Positions 24,717-33,487 of a DNA stretch of 64,000 nt are shown here, piece by piece. The stretch's first letter is position 1. Every line of letters starts with the position of its first letter. The stretch spans positions 62,001 to 126,000 of the forward strand of contig JAAGZO010000437.1 in NCBI GenBank assembly GCA_024206195.1, in the 5' to 3' direction. The DNA comes from a bacterium (GTDB lineage: Archaea; Nanoarchaeota; Nanoarchaeia; Woesearchaeales; UBA10216). The notes beneath the pieces were generated by a model. It saw only the letters and a program-made list of their open reading frames with translations. It was not told where the DNA came from and made no database searches. The translations under genes were made by a program, and so were the position numbers.

Positions 24717-26180
24717 TTAGCTCTTCTGCTTTGATCTCAGTACATAATACTTGAACATGTCCTTTAATCTGTTGAATCCAATAACATAGAAATCTTTTCT
24801 TGCGAACAAGAACTTGAGTTCTTCGCTTATCTCATACCAGTTTCTTTTGATAAGGTGTGTTGGGAAAAAGAAAAGTAAGTGGTGCTTGATTACGAGCTGG
24901 GTAAACTTTTTATGCGACATCATGTAAGCGAGCTTCCTTTCCTCTGCAGGGAAATAAGGAGTGTCGAAAACAGGCTCTGCGCTGAAAAGATTATAATTCG
25001 TGTAATCCTTGTTTATCCATCTGCCTTCTCTTCCGATATAGTCCCAAAGCTTTGTTTTTGGATATGGAATTGCAAGATTAAAGCTAGGCAGCTCAATCTT
25101 TGCTTTGTCTATGAATGCTATGTTTTTCTTTGCTATCTCAAAGGTATCCCCAGGATTACCAATCATAAAAAGCCCAAGCACTGTTATTCCGGCCTGATGC
25201 GTCCATTTTATTGATTGTTCTATCTGTGCAAGCGTTTCGTTCTTGCCCATTTTCTTCAGAACCTCATCATCAGCTGCCTCAACCCCTATTGAAATCCTTG
25301 AGCATCCTGCCCGTCTCATCTTCTTGAGCATTGTAAGAGAGGTTCGGTCTGCTCTTACGCCCTGTGAGAGCCAGTTAATTTTTATCTTTCTTCTTAGCAA
25401 TTCATCACAGAACTGCTCGACTCTTTCATTGATTAATGTGAAATTATCATCATTTATGTGGAATGCTTTCTTGCCCCATCTTTTAACAACATAATCAATT
25501 TCATCAACAAGGTTCTTTGCAGTCCTCATTGTGTATTTTCTTCCCCATACTGTTGGAACATTGCAGAAATCGCAGTTGTAAGGGCACCCTCTGCTTGTTA
25601 GTATTGGATGCTGCCTGTATCTTTTCATCCTGAAATACTGGAATGCTGGGAATGGAAGCTCATCAAGGTTTGCAAGTCTGCATCTTGGAGCATTAATCAC
25701 AGTTTTTCCGTTTTTTCTCCAAATCATGCCGTTTATTCCGCTTATATCCTTCTTTTTTTCAATTGCATCAAGAAATTCTGCAAATGTCTCTTCTCCTTCA
25801 CCCATCACAGCATAGTCTATCTCTGGGTTTTCCTCAAGAATGGTCTCTGCAGCAACTGTTGTATGCGGACCTCCAAAGACAACTATAGAATTTGGATGAA
25901 CTTTCTTCAGAACCTTTGTAAAAGCAATTGCATCCTTGAATTTCCAGCTTGTTGCAGCCAATCCATAAACATCAAACTCTTTTCTTATGAACTCTCTTAT
26001 CTCTTTTGATGAAGAAACATATGTATCAAGAATCTCTATTTCGTGTTTTTTTTCAAGAACAGCAGTAAGATAGGCTAACCCAATGTTTGGAAAGATGTTG
26101 TGTCCCTTTCCTTTATTTGCTCCAGGAATTCCTCTTACTTTGAAATCTGTTGGTTCAATAAATGCAACCTTTAGCCCCAT
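24717..26180 (-). CDS. Radical SAM protein with N-terminal cobalamin-binding-type domain (2)
   Basis: 487 residues. B12-type N-terminal domain (VAFIEPTDF, GPHTTVAAETIL, VMGEGEETFAEFL), radical SAM core with TSRGCPYNCDFCNVP, INDDNFTL and ISIGVEAADDEVLKKMG, and a C-terminal EPVFDTPYFPAEERKLAY that matches the protein at 12079; these two are close paralogues. The start at 26180 (MGLKVAFIEP) fits TATA at 26211-26220; the longer frame from 26204 would begin too near the TATA. Product unknown; it lies between glycan genes. Confidence 0.92.
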   Translation of the reverse strand: MGLKVAFIEPTDFKVRGIPGANKGKGHNIFPNIGLAYLTAVLEKKHEIEILDTYVSSSKEIREFIRKEFDVYGLAATSWKFKDAIAFTKVLKKVHPNSIVVFGGPHTTVAAETILEENPEIDYAVMGEGEETFAEFLDAIEKKKDISGINGMIWRKNGKTVINAPRCRLANLDELPFPAFQYFRMKRYRQHPILTSRGCPYNCDFCNVPTVWGRKYTMRTAKNLVDEIDYVVKRWGKKAFHINDDNFTLINERVEQFCDELLRRKIKINWLSQGVRADRTSLTMLKKMRRAGCSRISIGVEAADDEVLKKMGKNETLAQIEQSIKWTHQAGITVLGLFMIGNPGDTFEIAKKNIAFIDKAKIELPSFNLAIPYPKTKLWDYIGREGRWINKDYTNYNLFSAEPVFDTPYFPAEERKLAYMMSHKKFTQLVIKHHLLFFFPTHLIKRNWYEISEELKFLFARKDFYVIGFNRLKDMFKYYVLRSKQKS

Positions 26181-26210
26181 AAAACCACCAACTCGAGAAA
26201 ACAATAGGCA

Positions 26211-26220
26211 CTATTTAAAG
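26211..26220 (-). promoter_or_regulatory. TATA box for the radical SAM gene starting at 26180
   Basis: CTTTAAATAG on the minus strand; the short leader carries GGTGG just before the ATG. Confidence 0.5.
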
Positions 26221-26229
26221 GTTGTGGGC

Positions 26230-27237
26230 TTATAATCTCTTGAACAACTTCAAATGCTTCTCTGCTGTTGCTTTCCAGGATGCTTCCTTTCTGTATGTAT
26301 CAATCCCTTTTTTGTAACTGTTATAATTCGAGAAAACCTTTCGAACACCTTCAGCAAGCGCCTTGCTATCTCCTGCACGAACAATCTCTCCAAGTTCGAA
26401 TGCTTCAACCATTTCCCATAAAGAACCTGTTTTTGTTACAACAACAGGCAGTCCATATGAGATTGCGTTGTGGAGTATCCCTGACTGGAATGGTGCCCAT
26501 GTATAAGGCAATACAACAAGGTCTGCATTCTTGTAACATCTTTGTCTGTCTTTCTCACTGACCCATCCGAAGTTTGCCTTGACATTAGGAAGCTGTTTTT
26601 TCCCTTTTATCTTACTCTCTATTTTTCTGTCAGTAAAGCTCCCTGAAACAGTAAGTTTGCACTCCTTTAGATCTTTCATTGCATTAAGTAAAAACTGCAG
26701 TCCTTTTTTCTCTGATATTATTCCAAAGAATAGCAGATTCTTTCCTTTTCTCTTGTGTGCAGGATAAACCTCAAGACCGTGAAAAATACAGAAGGTTTTT
26801 GCATTGTATTTTCTTCTCATGAATTCCTGTTGCCTTGGTGTGTGTACTATTGCTAATGATTTCTTTGCTATGAGCCGCTCTATGAGTGATAAAACCCTGT
26901 CACGTAAACATTTTTTTTCATAATGCACTTCATGCAGTGTAACTGTAACAGGTATTTCCTGTTTCAATGCACTAAGCAAATTAAAATTAAAGAATTTATG
27001 AAAAAAAGCAGCATTGTGCTGTATATTCAGAACATCTATCTTTTCTTTCTCAATTATTTTCCGAAGCGCATCCCCAAAAGACCTTGATTTAAAGTCAGTT
27101 ACATAGTCTGCTTCAGAATTCTCATTTCCTATTGTTACAACATCTGCTTTTTTCCTGAGCTCCCTAATAAGATTATCAGAGTATATTGCAATGCCGCACT
27201 TCTCTGGCAAAAACGGACTAACAATACCTATTTTAAT
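26230..27237 (-). CDS. Glycosyltransferase family 4, apparent ATT start
   Basis: GT-B enzyme. The N-terminal PEKCGIAIYSDNLIREL is the typical donor-independent start of a GT4 subgroup; LLFFGIISEKKGLQFLLNAMKDL opens the second domain and LPYTWAPFQSGILHNAISYG is the acidic/EX7E-equivalent region. The first legal start codon is TTG at 27210, but the in-frame bases upstream encode KIGIVSPFL, the first beta strand expected for this fold. The most upstream suitable codon is ATT at 27235-27237, overlapping the stop of the preceding gene by one base. About 335 residues from there. Confidence 0.87.
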   Translation of the reverse strand: MKIGIVSPFLPEKCGIAIYSDNLIRELRKKADVVTIGNENSEADYVTDFKSRSFGDALRKIIEKEKIDVLNIQHNAAFFHKFFNFNLLSALKQEIPVTVTLHEVHYEKKCLRDRVLSLIERLIAKKSLAIVHTPRQQEFMRRKYNAKTFCIFHGLEVYPAHKRKGKNLLFFGIISEKKGLQFLLNAMKDLKECKLTVSGSFTDRKIESKIKGKKQLPNVKANFGWVSEKDRQRCYKNADLVVLPYTWAPFQSGILHNAISYGLPVVVTKTGSLWEMVEAFELGEIVRAGDSKALAEGVRKVFSNYNSYKKGIDTYRKEASWKATAEKHLKLFKRL

Positions 27238-28366
27238 CTTTAAACACCCACAGTTTGTTTAATATGTAATTAATAACAGATACAACTAATGTAACTAGGA
27301 TTATTGATAAGATGTAATAGATTCCTGTTATTTCTGTTATTGCATATACCATCAACCAGTTGATGAGTACAATAAGGACTGTGACTATCATAAACTTTCC
27401 AAAGCGCTCCTTTGCCCTTGAAGTAACATTAAAAGTAACATGTCTATGATAAAAGAAGTTGAACAGCATGTTCAATCCAAGGCCCAGTGCATAAGAGCCC
27501 ATATACCATAATCCAGCAAACTCTGTCAGCAGAAAAGTAACAACAAGATTAATCAGCATGCCTAGTCCGCCGCCAACAACAAAAACAAGATATCTTATTA
27601 TCTCTCCAAAACGAAGCTGTAAAGCACGGATTCCATAGTTCAGTCCAAACTTAACATAACCCATTCCCTCTGCTGACTTTGATGTTCCAGATGTTCTATA
27701 ACTGTAAACAAAAGGAATCTCCTTTATTTTCCAATTCCTTGCTCTAAAAAGCAACTCTAAATCAAACTCTCCCCATGAAGACGGATACTTGAATTGTATC
27801 TCCTTTAGTTTTTCTCTCCTTATTGCGTGGAATCCTCCAGTAAAATCCGTTAGTTTCATTCTAAGTATTGTTTTGCAGTAAAGATTGAGCATTATTGGAA
27901 AGAATTTTCTTATGAATGGCGCTTTCACGCTTTTATTATCAGTATATCTTGAAGCACTAACCAAATCATACTGCTTTGTATGCTTAACAAGCTCAGGAAC
28001 TGTTTCTGGCGGATGAGACATGTCAGCATCCATAAGCACAATAACATTTCCACAGCTTATTTTTATTCCATCTCTTATTGCAGAGAATATTCCTCGTATC
28101 CCTTTTCTGTGCAGTGCAACAACTACTCCTTTTTTTGCATACTTGTCCATTATCTCTGGTGTTTTGTCTGTAGAATCATCATCAACAATTACTATCTCGA
28201 AATTATAGTCTTTCAGCTCTGCAGAAAGTGAAGTTATAAGCTTTTCAATGTTTCCTGCTTCATTATAAGTGGGCAAGATAACAGAAACATCTCTCTTCAA
28301 TGAGTTACATTCTCTTATCCTATCAAACCTACAGGTTTTCTTCCCGCATTTGCATATGTAAGGCAT
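27233..28366 (-). CDS. Family 2 glycosyltransferase fused to a GtrA-like membrane domain
   Basis: 377 residues. A short Cys-rich N-terminus (CKCGKKTCRF) is followed by a DPM-synthase-like GT2 domain (SVILPTYNEAGNIEKL, FEIVIVDDDSTDKT, VLMDADMSHPPET, TGGFHAIRREKL) and, from about residue 250, a four-helix GtrA-like domain ending in LNKLWVFKD. The architecture is that of archaeal polyprenyl-phosphate mannosyl/glucosyl synthases whose GtrA part helps flip or retain the lipid-linked sugar. The following GT4 gene begins over its stop codon. Confidence 0.93.
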   Translation of the reverse strand: MPYICKCGKKTCRFDRIRECNSLKRDVSVILPTYNEAGNIEKLITSLSAELKDYNFEIVIVDDDSTDKTPEIMDKYAKKGVVVALHRKGIRGIFSAIRDGIKISCGNVIVLMDADMSHPPETVPELVKHTKQYDLVSASRYTDNKSVKAPFIRKFFPIMLNLYCKTILRMKLTDFTGGFHAIRREKLKEIQFKYPSSWGEFDLELLFRARNWKIKEIPFVYSYRTSGTSKSAEGMGYVKFGLNYGIRALQLRFGEIIRYLVFVVGGGLGMLINLVVTFLLTEFAGLWYMGSYALGLGLNMLFNFFYHRHVTFNVTSRAKERFGKFMIVTVLIVLINWLMVYAITEITGIYYILSIILVTLVVSVINYILNKLWVFKD

Positions 28367-28387
28367 ACTATTAGTCAGCAGAGATTC

Positions 28388-28400
28388 ATTTAAATATTTA
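28388..28400 (-). promoter_or_regulatory. TATA box for the GT2-GtrA gene
   Basis: TAAATATTTAAAT on the minus strand, about 28 bp before the ATG at 28366. Confidence 0.45.
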
Positions 28401-28409
28401 TTGAAAACA

Positions 28410-28419
28410 TTTATATATC
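28410..28419 (+). promoter_or_regulatory. TATA box for the aminotransferase gene
   Basis: TTTATATATC centred about 32 bp before the ATG at 28447; a G run (28439-28443) lies in the short leader. Confidence 0.5.
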
Positions 28420-28446
28420 ACCGGAATCTTGCTCCAATGGGGGCAC

Positions 28447-29535
28447 ATGAAGTTTATTCCGGTTGCAGAGCCGACCTTGGGCGGCAATGAAAAAAAGTAC
28501 GTGATGGATTGTATTAATACTACTTGGATTTCTTCTTTAGGCAAGTATATTCCTGAATTCGAAGAAAAGTTCAGCAAATACTGCGGTGTGAAGCATGGTG
28601 TTGCTGTTTCTAATGGCACAACAGCATTGCATTTAGCATTAACTGCTTTAAACATCCAGCCAGGTGATGAAGTAATAATTCCTGATCTGACATTTGTTGC
28701 AACAGCAAATGCAGTTGCATACACTGGAGCAAGACCTGTTTTTGTTGATTCTGAGCTTGATACCTGGAACATGGATATTCATAAGATAGAGGAAAAAATA
28801 ACAGAGAACACAAGAGCAATTATTGTTGTTCATCTTTATGGCCATCCTGTTGATATGGATCCTGTTATGAAGCTTGCAAAAGACCGTGGTTTATTAGTGA
28901 TAGAAGATGCTGCAGAAGCTCACGGCGCAGAGTACAAGGGAAAAAAGGTTGGAAGGTTCTCAGATGTTGCATGTTTCAGCTTTTATGGTAACAAAATAAT
29001 TACAACAGGCGAAGGTGGCATGTGCGTAACAAACAATGAGGGTCTTGCAAAGAAGATGCAGTTCCTCAAGGATCATGCAATGGATCCTACCAGGCGTTAC
29101 TGGCACCCCATGATTGGATTTAACTATCGTATGACCAATATTCAGGCTGCTATAGGCCTTGCACAGCTGGAAAACATTGGAAAGATAATCACAGCAAAGA
29201 GAAAGAACGCAGCATTGTACAATTCTTTACTGGATGATTCTGATGTTACATTGCCTCCTGAGGCAGATTGGGCAAAGAATGTTTACTGGATGTATTCAGT
29301 ACTTTCAGAGAAACGAGACCAGTTAATGGAGACTCTTAAAAAGAATAAGATTGATTCAAGACCATTTTTCTCACCAATACATCAGATGCCTCCTTACAAA
29401 TCTAAAGAGACCTTCCATGTTGCAGATGAGCTTGCAGTCACAGGACTAAATCTTCCTTCATCAGTTAATCTTACAAAGGAGGACATTGAGAGAATCTGTG
29501 GGGTAATAAACAGCGTTGTTGAAAATGGTGGATAA
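28447..29535 (+). CDS. DegT/DnrJ/EryC1/StrS-family sugar aminotransferase
   Basis: PLP-dependent; transfers an amino group to a keto-sugar nucleotide (perosamine/bacillosamine-type chemistry). 362 residues: GVAVSNGTTALHLAL at 51-65, VIEDAAEAHGA at 151-161 (PLP ring Asp154), and FSFYGNKIITTGEGG with the Schiff-base Lys183. The start at 28447 (MKFIPVAEP) gives the family N-terminus; a TTG at 28429 lies too near the TATA. The product amino sugar may be what the nearby acetyltransferase or deacetylase acts on. Confidence 0.95.
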   Translation: MKFIPVAEPTLGGNEKKYVMDCINTTWISSLGKYIPEFEEKFSKYCGVKHGVAVSNGTTALHLALTALNIQPGDEVIIPDLTFVATANAVAYTGARPVFVDSELDTWNMDIHKIEEKITENTRAIIVVHLYGHPVDMDPVMKLAKDRGLLVIEDAAEAHGAEYKGKKVGRFSDVACFSFYGNKIITTGEGGMCVTNNEGLAKKMQFLKDHAMDPTRRYWHPMIGFNYRMTNIQAAIGLAQLENIGKIITAKRKNAALYNSLLDDSDVTLPPEADWAKNVYWMYSVLSEKRDQLMETLKKNKIDSRPFFSPIHQMPPYKSKETFHVADELAVTGLNLPSSVNLTKEDIERICGVINSVVENGG

Positions 29536-31132
29536 AAAAGACGCAGTGCTTTTAGCAGTCCTTTTTCTTGTAGCCTTAATTGTGTGGTCTGCTCCGATTA
29601 ATGATAAACCATTTGGAGAAGGCGATGCTGCGTGGCATTTTGGCATTGGCGATTATATCTCGCAGAATGATCAGACATTTTTTTTGCTTCCTGACCATAT
29701 AGGTTACTGGTATTACAACTTCACTCCAAATATTGGGATAAACGGACCAGAATATCCTCCAACAAACCATGTGAACTATGCAACAATGCAGGTTGCAGGC
29801 GGCGCAAGGGTAGAATCACTCTATATATACAAGGCAATCACAAGTTTCCTTGGTGTCTTTGCTGTGTTTTTCCTTATCAGGCGGTTATATGGTCCTACCG
29901 CAGCATTCCTTGCAGGCTTTGGTTTAATCTTTTCCTTTAGGGAGATCCATACTTATATGTGGGGCCAGCAGCCAACTCTTATATCCCTTGTTTACGTTCC
30001 AGTTGTTCTTTATACATTCTATTCATTCCTTGATTCATTTTACAAGGGAGAGCCAAAGAACATCTATCTCTACATTTTAGTGCTGCTTCTTGCATCACAG
30101 TTCTTATTCCATTTGCAGGGCTTGTTTGTAGCCTTACCAATGCTCATCTTCCTTGTAGTTATGATTATTAAATATAAAAGGCTTCCATTATCACTTTCAA
30201 ATCTTAAGCACATAGGAATAGCACTTGCTATATTCTTGCTATTAGCAGCGCCTTTCATTCAGATCTATTCAAACATGGGTGTTGCTACAATTGAAAATAA
30301 GAAATATAGTCCTCTTAGCCGCCTCTTTTCATGGAATATTGATCCTGACCTGGAGGGGGGAAGCTATATTGATGAGTTTTACTTATATGAGTATTCTTAT
30401 CCTCCATGGTATGTATCAGTGCCTCTTATACTGATAGCGGTATTATTCCTTTTAATCAAAGCAGTAGTAGAAAAAAGAAACCGTGAGCTGTTTATGCTGA
30501 GCTGGATTTTTGCAGTATACTTAATATTGCACATGGATGTAATCCTGGGTTTTACAATCCCAAGGGTTACAAGAATGCTCATGCTTGAAACGCAGCTATT
30601 CTATGCACTTATGGCAATAAGTCTGGTTTCAATAGCTTCTTTTATTCCTTCGCTAATAAAGCTTGCTTCAGCGCAAAAGAAAATCCTGATTTTAGCATTA
30701 AAATTAATCTTAGCACTGGCATTCATACTTATTGTTATTTTCACAACAGGTGCACAGGACAAGCAGATTCTTGATTCAGCATACGCGAACATTGGAAGAG
30801 TTACGCAGGCTCAGATGGATGCAGCCGAGTGGATGGGTGAGAATCTTCCAGAGGACGCACTCCTGCGCAACTATGGAACAGGATCATATGCAAAGATACG
30901 CTTCATGTACATGTTATCTCATAGATTCATGGCAGAGTATCATGACACAGTTTTCGAGGATCAAATAAAACAAGAAGCAACGCACTACATGTTTGATTAC
31001 TCTGACTTTAATGCAATGGGCAGGACAGATATCCTTGAAAGTTTATCTGCAGTTGAAACAGATCTTGTTGGGAACTCAACCCCGCTTTACAATCAGAATG
31101 GAATAAAGGTGTATGAAATTGAAGCTGAATAA
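29525..31132 (+). CDS. Polytopic GT-C-like membrane protein
   Basis: 535 residues with about 11-12 membrane helices and a C-terminal soluble tail (AQMDAAEWMGENLPEDALLRNYG). The first outer loop carries GEGDAAWHFGIGDYIS, a GT-C-type acidic motif. Similar in plan to the protein at 31760-33391. The start at 29525 (MVDKKDAVLL) overlaps the aminotransferase end by 11 bases; a TTG nine bases earlier is less likely. Probably an extracytoplasmic glycosyltransferase using a lipid-phosphate sugar; donor unknown. Confidence 0.8.
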   Translation: MVDKKDAVLLAVLFLVALIVWSAPINDKPFGEGDAAWHFGIGDYISQNDQTFFLLPDHIGYWYYNFTPNIGINGPEYPPTNHVNYATMQVAGGARVESLYIYKAITSFLGVFAVFFLIRRLYGPTAAFLAGFGLIFSFREIHTYMWGQQPTLISLVYVPVVLYTFYSFLDSFYKGEPKNIYLYILVLLLASQFLFHLQGLFVALPMLIFLVVMIIKYKRLPLSLSNLKHIGIALAIFLLLAAPFIQIYSNMGVATIENKKYSPLSRLFSWNIDPDLEGGSYIDEFYLYEYSYPPWYVSVPLILIAVLFLLIKAVVEKRNRELFMLSWIFAVYLILHMDVILGFTIPRVTRMLMLETQLFYALMAISLVSIASFIPSLIKLASAQKKILILALKLILALAFILIVIFTTGAQDKQILDSAYANIGRVTQAQMDAAEWMGENLPEDALLRNYGTGSYAKIRFMYMLSHRFMAEYHDTVFEDQIKQEATHYMFDYSDFNAMGRTDILESLSAVETDLVGNSTPLYNQNGIKVYEIEAE

Positions 31133-31451
31133 CACTAGCATTTCAATAATTGTAGGTTTGCTTATTTTGCTAATCACAGCAATAGCTATTGACTTTACAA
31201 CATCAAGAACAGTGCTTGCTTTCTACCTAGTATTCATTCTTCCTGTTTATTCAATACTATCAAACTTTGACTTAGGAAGAGACGAGAAGTTCTTCTTCTC
31301 ATTGTTCATCGGCCTGGGTTTATTCCCGCTTGCAGTCTATTATCTGAACATGATAATACCATCATTTAAGATATCAATAATAGCCTCATTTGTCATTCTA
31401 GTTGCAATAGGCTTTGTTCTTAAGGGGAAAAAATTTTCTTTCGGGAAATAA
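31113..31451 (+). CDS. Small membrane protein partner of a GT-C protein (a)
   Basis: 112 residues with four predicted membrane helices and a basic tail KGKKFSFGK. It overlaps the end of the GT-C gene by 20 bases, so translation is probably coupled. It resembles the protein at 31420-31776 on the opposite strand: both have F-F/I-I-G-x-x-L...YY and end with K-K-x-F-S. Function unknown; a subunit or assembly partner of the GT-C protein is a reasonable guess. Confidence 0.75.
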   Translation: MKLKLNNTSISIIVGLLILLITAIAIDFTTSRTVLAFYLVFILPVYSILSNFDLGRDEKFFFSLFIGLGLFPLAVYYLNMIIPSFKISIIASFVILVAIGFVLKGKKFSFGK

Positions 31452-31776
31452 ACAACCCCAAAGCAATAAGCACAATAGGCAGCACAAACCAATGATACTT
31501 GACATGTAGCCCTACAAGTGCAACATAATAGCTCACTATTCCAAATACAGCTGCTCCAAGCACAGTTCCGATTATGAATCGTTCAAGGAAGCCAAGCTTT
31601 TCTTTCCAGTAGAGCATTATTACATTTCCTGGAATAACAAGCATCCAGAAGAACATAACAACTATCTTAAGAACATTAAGAACTCCCTCTTTGTAGAAAA
31701 CAATCTGCACTATTATAAGTGCCGAAACAAATGCTATTCCTAAATTGATTAATTCTTTCTTAAGCAAGGCAATCAA
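31420..31776 (-). CDS. Small membrane protein partner of a GT-C protein (b)
   Basis: 118 residues, four predicted membrane helices, with VIPGNVIMLYWKEKLGFLERFIIG in the middle and a basic C-terminus SRKKIFSP. It overlaps the upstream GT-C gene (31760-33391) by 17 bases on the same strand and the 3' end of the opposite-strand small gene by 32 bases. The last codons of both small proteins are read from the same A/T-rich DNA on opposite strands. Confidence 0.75.
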   Translation of the reverse strand: MIALLKKELINLGIAFVSALIIVQIVFYKEGVLNVLKIVVMFFWMLVIPGNVIMLYWKEKLGFLERFIIGTVLGAAVFGIVSYYVALVGLHVKYHWFVLPIVLIALGLFISRKKIFSP

Positions 31777-33391
31777 CCCCTGGATCTTTATTTCTTAGTA
31801 TTGATACAATATCATTGCTGTAGGCCTCATCAATGGACTCTGCTTCAAGCAGTGTCTGCCTTAAAAACATATTGTACTGTGAAACAACCTCATTGCTTGT
31901 TACCTTATCAAGCACAAGATAGTCAAAATTGCATACATCCATCCTTCCTGCAAAATATTCAGGCTGCGGCATGTCTGGTTTCAGTTTGTTGTCATAGCTG
32001 ATTAATGATGTTTTGTATGGGAATGGATGACCATGCCATGCAAGTGATGCCTCATAATCATTAAGTATTGAGCCATTCTGTATTGATTTAATGTATTCCA
32101 GTGGATCTATGAAGAATGCCATCCTCTTTGAGTTGTACAGCATCGATGATTGCTCGTAGATACCATAGAAATACAGCACTTGTGCATCCTCTGGCGCGTT
32201 ATCCGCTATCCAGGTTAATCCATCCCAGTGATATTTATCCATTATTCCTCTTGAAGTCCCTCTTTCTTCATTGAATATACTTGGAATTGCTATTAAAAGA
32301 ATTAAAGCAATAACAACAGTGTAAACAATATTCCATTTCTTAACAAAGATCTTCAGAACAGCGTAAATCGCAAGCCCAAAGAATATTGAAAGAAGCACAG
32401 GCCACATGAATCTTACCTGCATTGCCTTGTCAAAACCAATTAGTACTGTGAATCCTATGATAAAGGAGTACACACCAAGAACCAGTGCAATGTTGTATTT
32501 CTTCCTAATGAAATAAATAAGTGCAACAACCATTCCAAGAGCAATAATCCACTGCAGCAGTCCGAAGTCCTTCATTAGAACGACAGGATAACCAATTGTT
32601 TGCTGTGTAGGGAAATCCATAGATTTCAGTACCTGTGTTGATCTTGTTGGAAGCCAGAAAAATATGAATAATGGAAGATAGCTTAAGATGAGCAGGGCTG
32701 ATGCTCCTCCAGCAATAAGCATCTTCTTCAGATAATCCATTGTGAATTTTTTTCTTATAATGCGAATCAGTGAATATACTCCGATAAACCCAATTGCCCA
32801 GAAGGTTTCTGGTGGGTGTGTTAAAAATGATGCTGCAAGGAAAACTGCAAGCAGAAGATTCATTCCCTTTAGCCCTATTCTCATAAGGCACCATGCAACA
32901 CCCATGAAGAATGCCAGGCCCAGGTAAAAATCCCATTGTCCAAAGGTCATTCCTGTATAGAAATTCTTTGTGAATATCAAAAATGATAATGGAAGAGCAA
33001 GCAGTGCAACATTTTCATTAAACTTCCTGACTATTAAATACAGGACAAGCACAGCAAGCAGCGCTGATATGAAAATAAAGAGATATATTGTGTCATAGAC
33101 CTCAATTCCTGTTGCGTGTGAGAATGCAGCTGCAATCTGGTTCAGTAAAGGAGGATTCATTCCTACAACACCATCAAAGCCTCCTGTTATGTATGCAGGC
33201 ATGTTGTTATAGTGTCCTGCATCTTTTATTGCCTCTGCTGTTCCCTGATGCAGAAATGCATCTGATGCAAAATACGCATATGGAAACTCATGTGAAACCT
33301 GGTGATCAAAAAGTGTTCCACAGCCAAGCCAGAGAAATACAGGTATAAAGATTATAATAAAAATTGCAGACAGGTTTAGTTTAAGACTCAA
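31760..33391 (-). CDS. Polytopic GT-C-like membrane protein (TTG start)
   Basis: 543 residues, about 11-12 membrane helices. First outer loop: YFASDAFLHQGTAEAIKDAGHYNN, an acidic motif of GT-C type; the tail contains GLTWIADNAPEDAQVLYFYG, parallel to the 29525 protein. It begins at TTG (33389-33391), supported by GGGTGA seven bases upstream and a TATA at 33425-33434. It forms, with its small partner, a module convergent with the one at 29525-31451. Confidence 0.8.
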   Translation of the reverse strand: MSLKLNLSAIFIIIFIPVFLWLGCGTLFDHQVSHEFPYAYFASDAFLHQGTAEAIKDAGHYNNMPAYITGGFDGVVGMNPPLLNQIAAAFSHATGIEVYDTIYLFIFISALLAVLVLYLIVRKFNENVALLALPLSFLIFTKNFYTGMTFGQWDFYLGLAFFMGVAWCLMRIGLKGMNLLLAVFLAASFLTHPPETFWAIGFIGVYSLIRIIRKKFTMDYLKKMLIAGGASALLILSYLPLFIFFWLPTRSTQVLKSMDFPTQQTIGYPVVLMKDFGLLQWIIALGMVVALIYFIRKKYNIALVLGVYSFIIGFTVLIGFDKAMQVRFMWPVLLSIFFGLAIYAVLKIFVKKWNIVYTVVIALILLIAIPSIFNEERGTSRGIMDKYHWDGLTWIADNAPEDAQVLYFYGIYEQSSMLYNSKRMAFFIDPLEYIKSIQNGSILNDYEASLAWHGHPFPYKTSLISYDNKLKPDMPQPEYFAGRMDVCNFDYLVLDKVTSNEVVSQYNMFLRQTLLEAESIDEAYSNDIVSILRNKDPGVDCLA

Positions 33392-33424
33392 TATTTCACC
33401 CTATTTCACACTATTTTATCGTCT

Positions 33425-33434
33425 CTATTTAAAG
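33425..33434 (-). promoter_or_regulatory. TATA box for the GT-C gene with TTG start
   Basis: CTTTAAATAG on the minus strand; a leader of about ten bases containing GGGTGA precedes the TTG. Confidence 0.5.
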
Positions 33435-33457
33435 TTTGTCTTAGTTTAAACAAAACA

Positions 33458-33467
33458 TTTATATTTA
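33458..33467 (+). promoter_or_regulatory. TATA box for the radical SAM gene at 33488
   Basis: TTTATATTTA about 26 bp before the ATG; a leaderless start. Confidence 0.55.
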
Positions 33468-33487
33468 GCTCATCGTTTGCAAGATTC

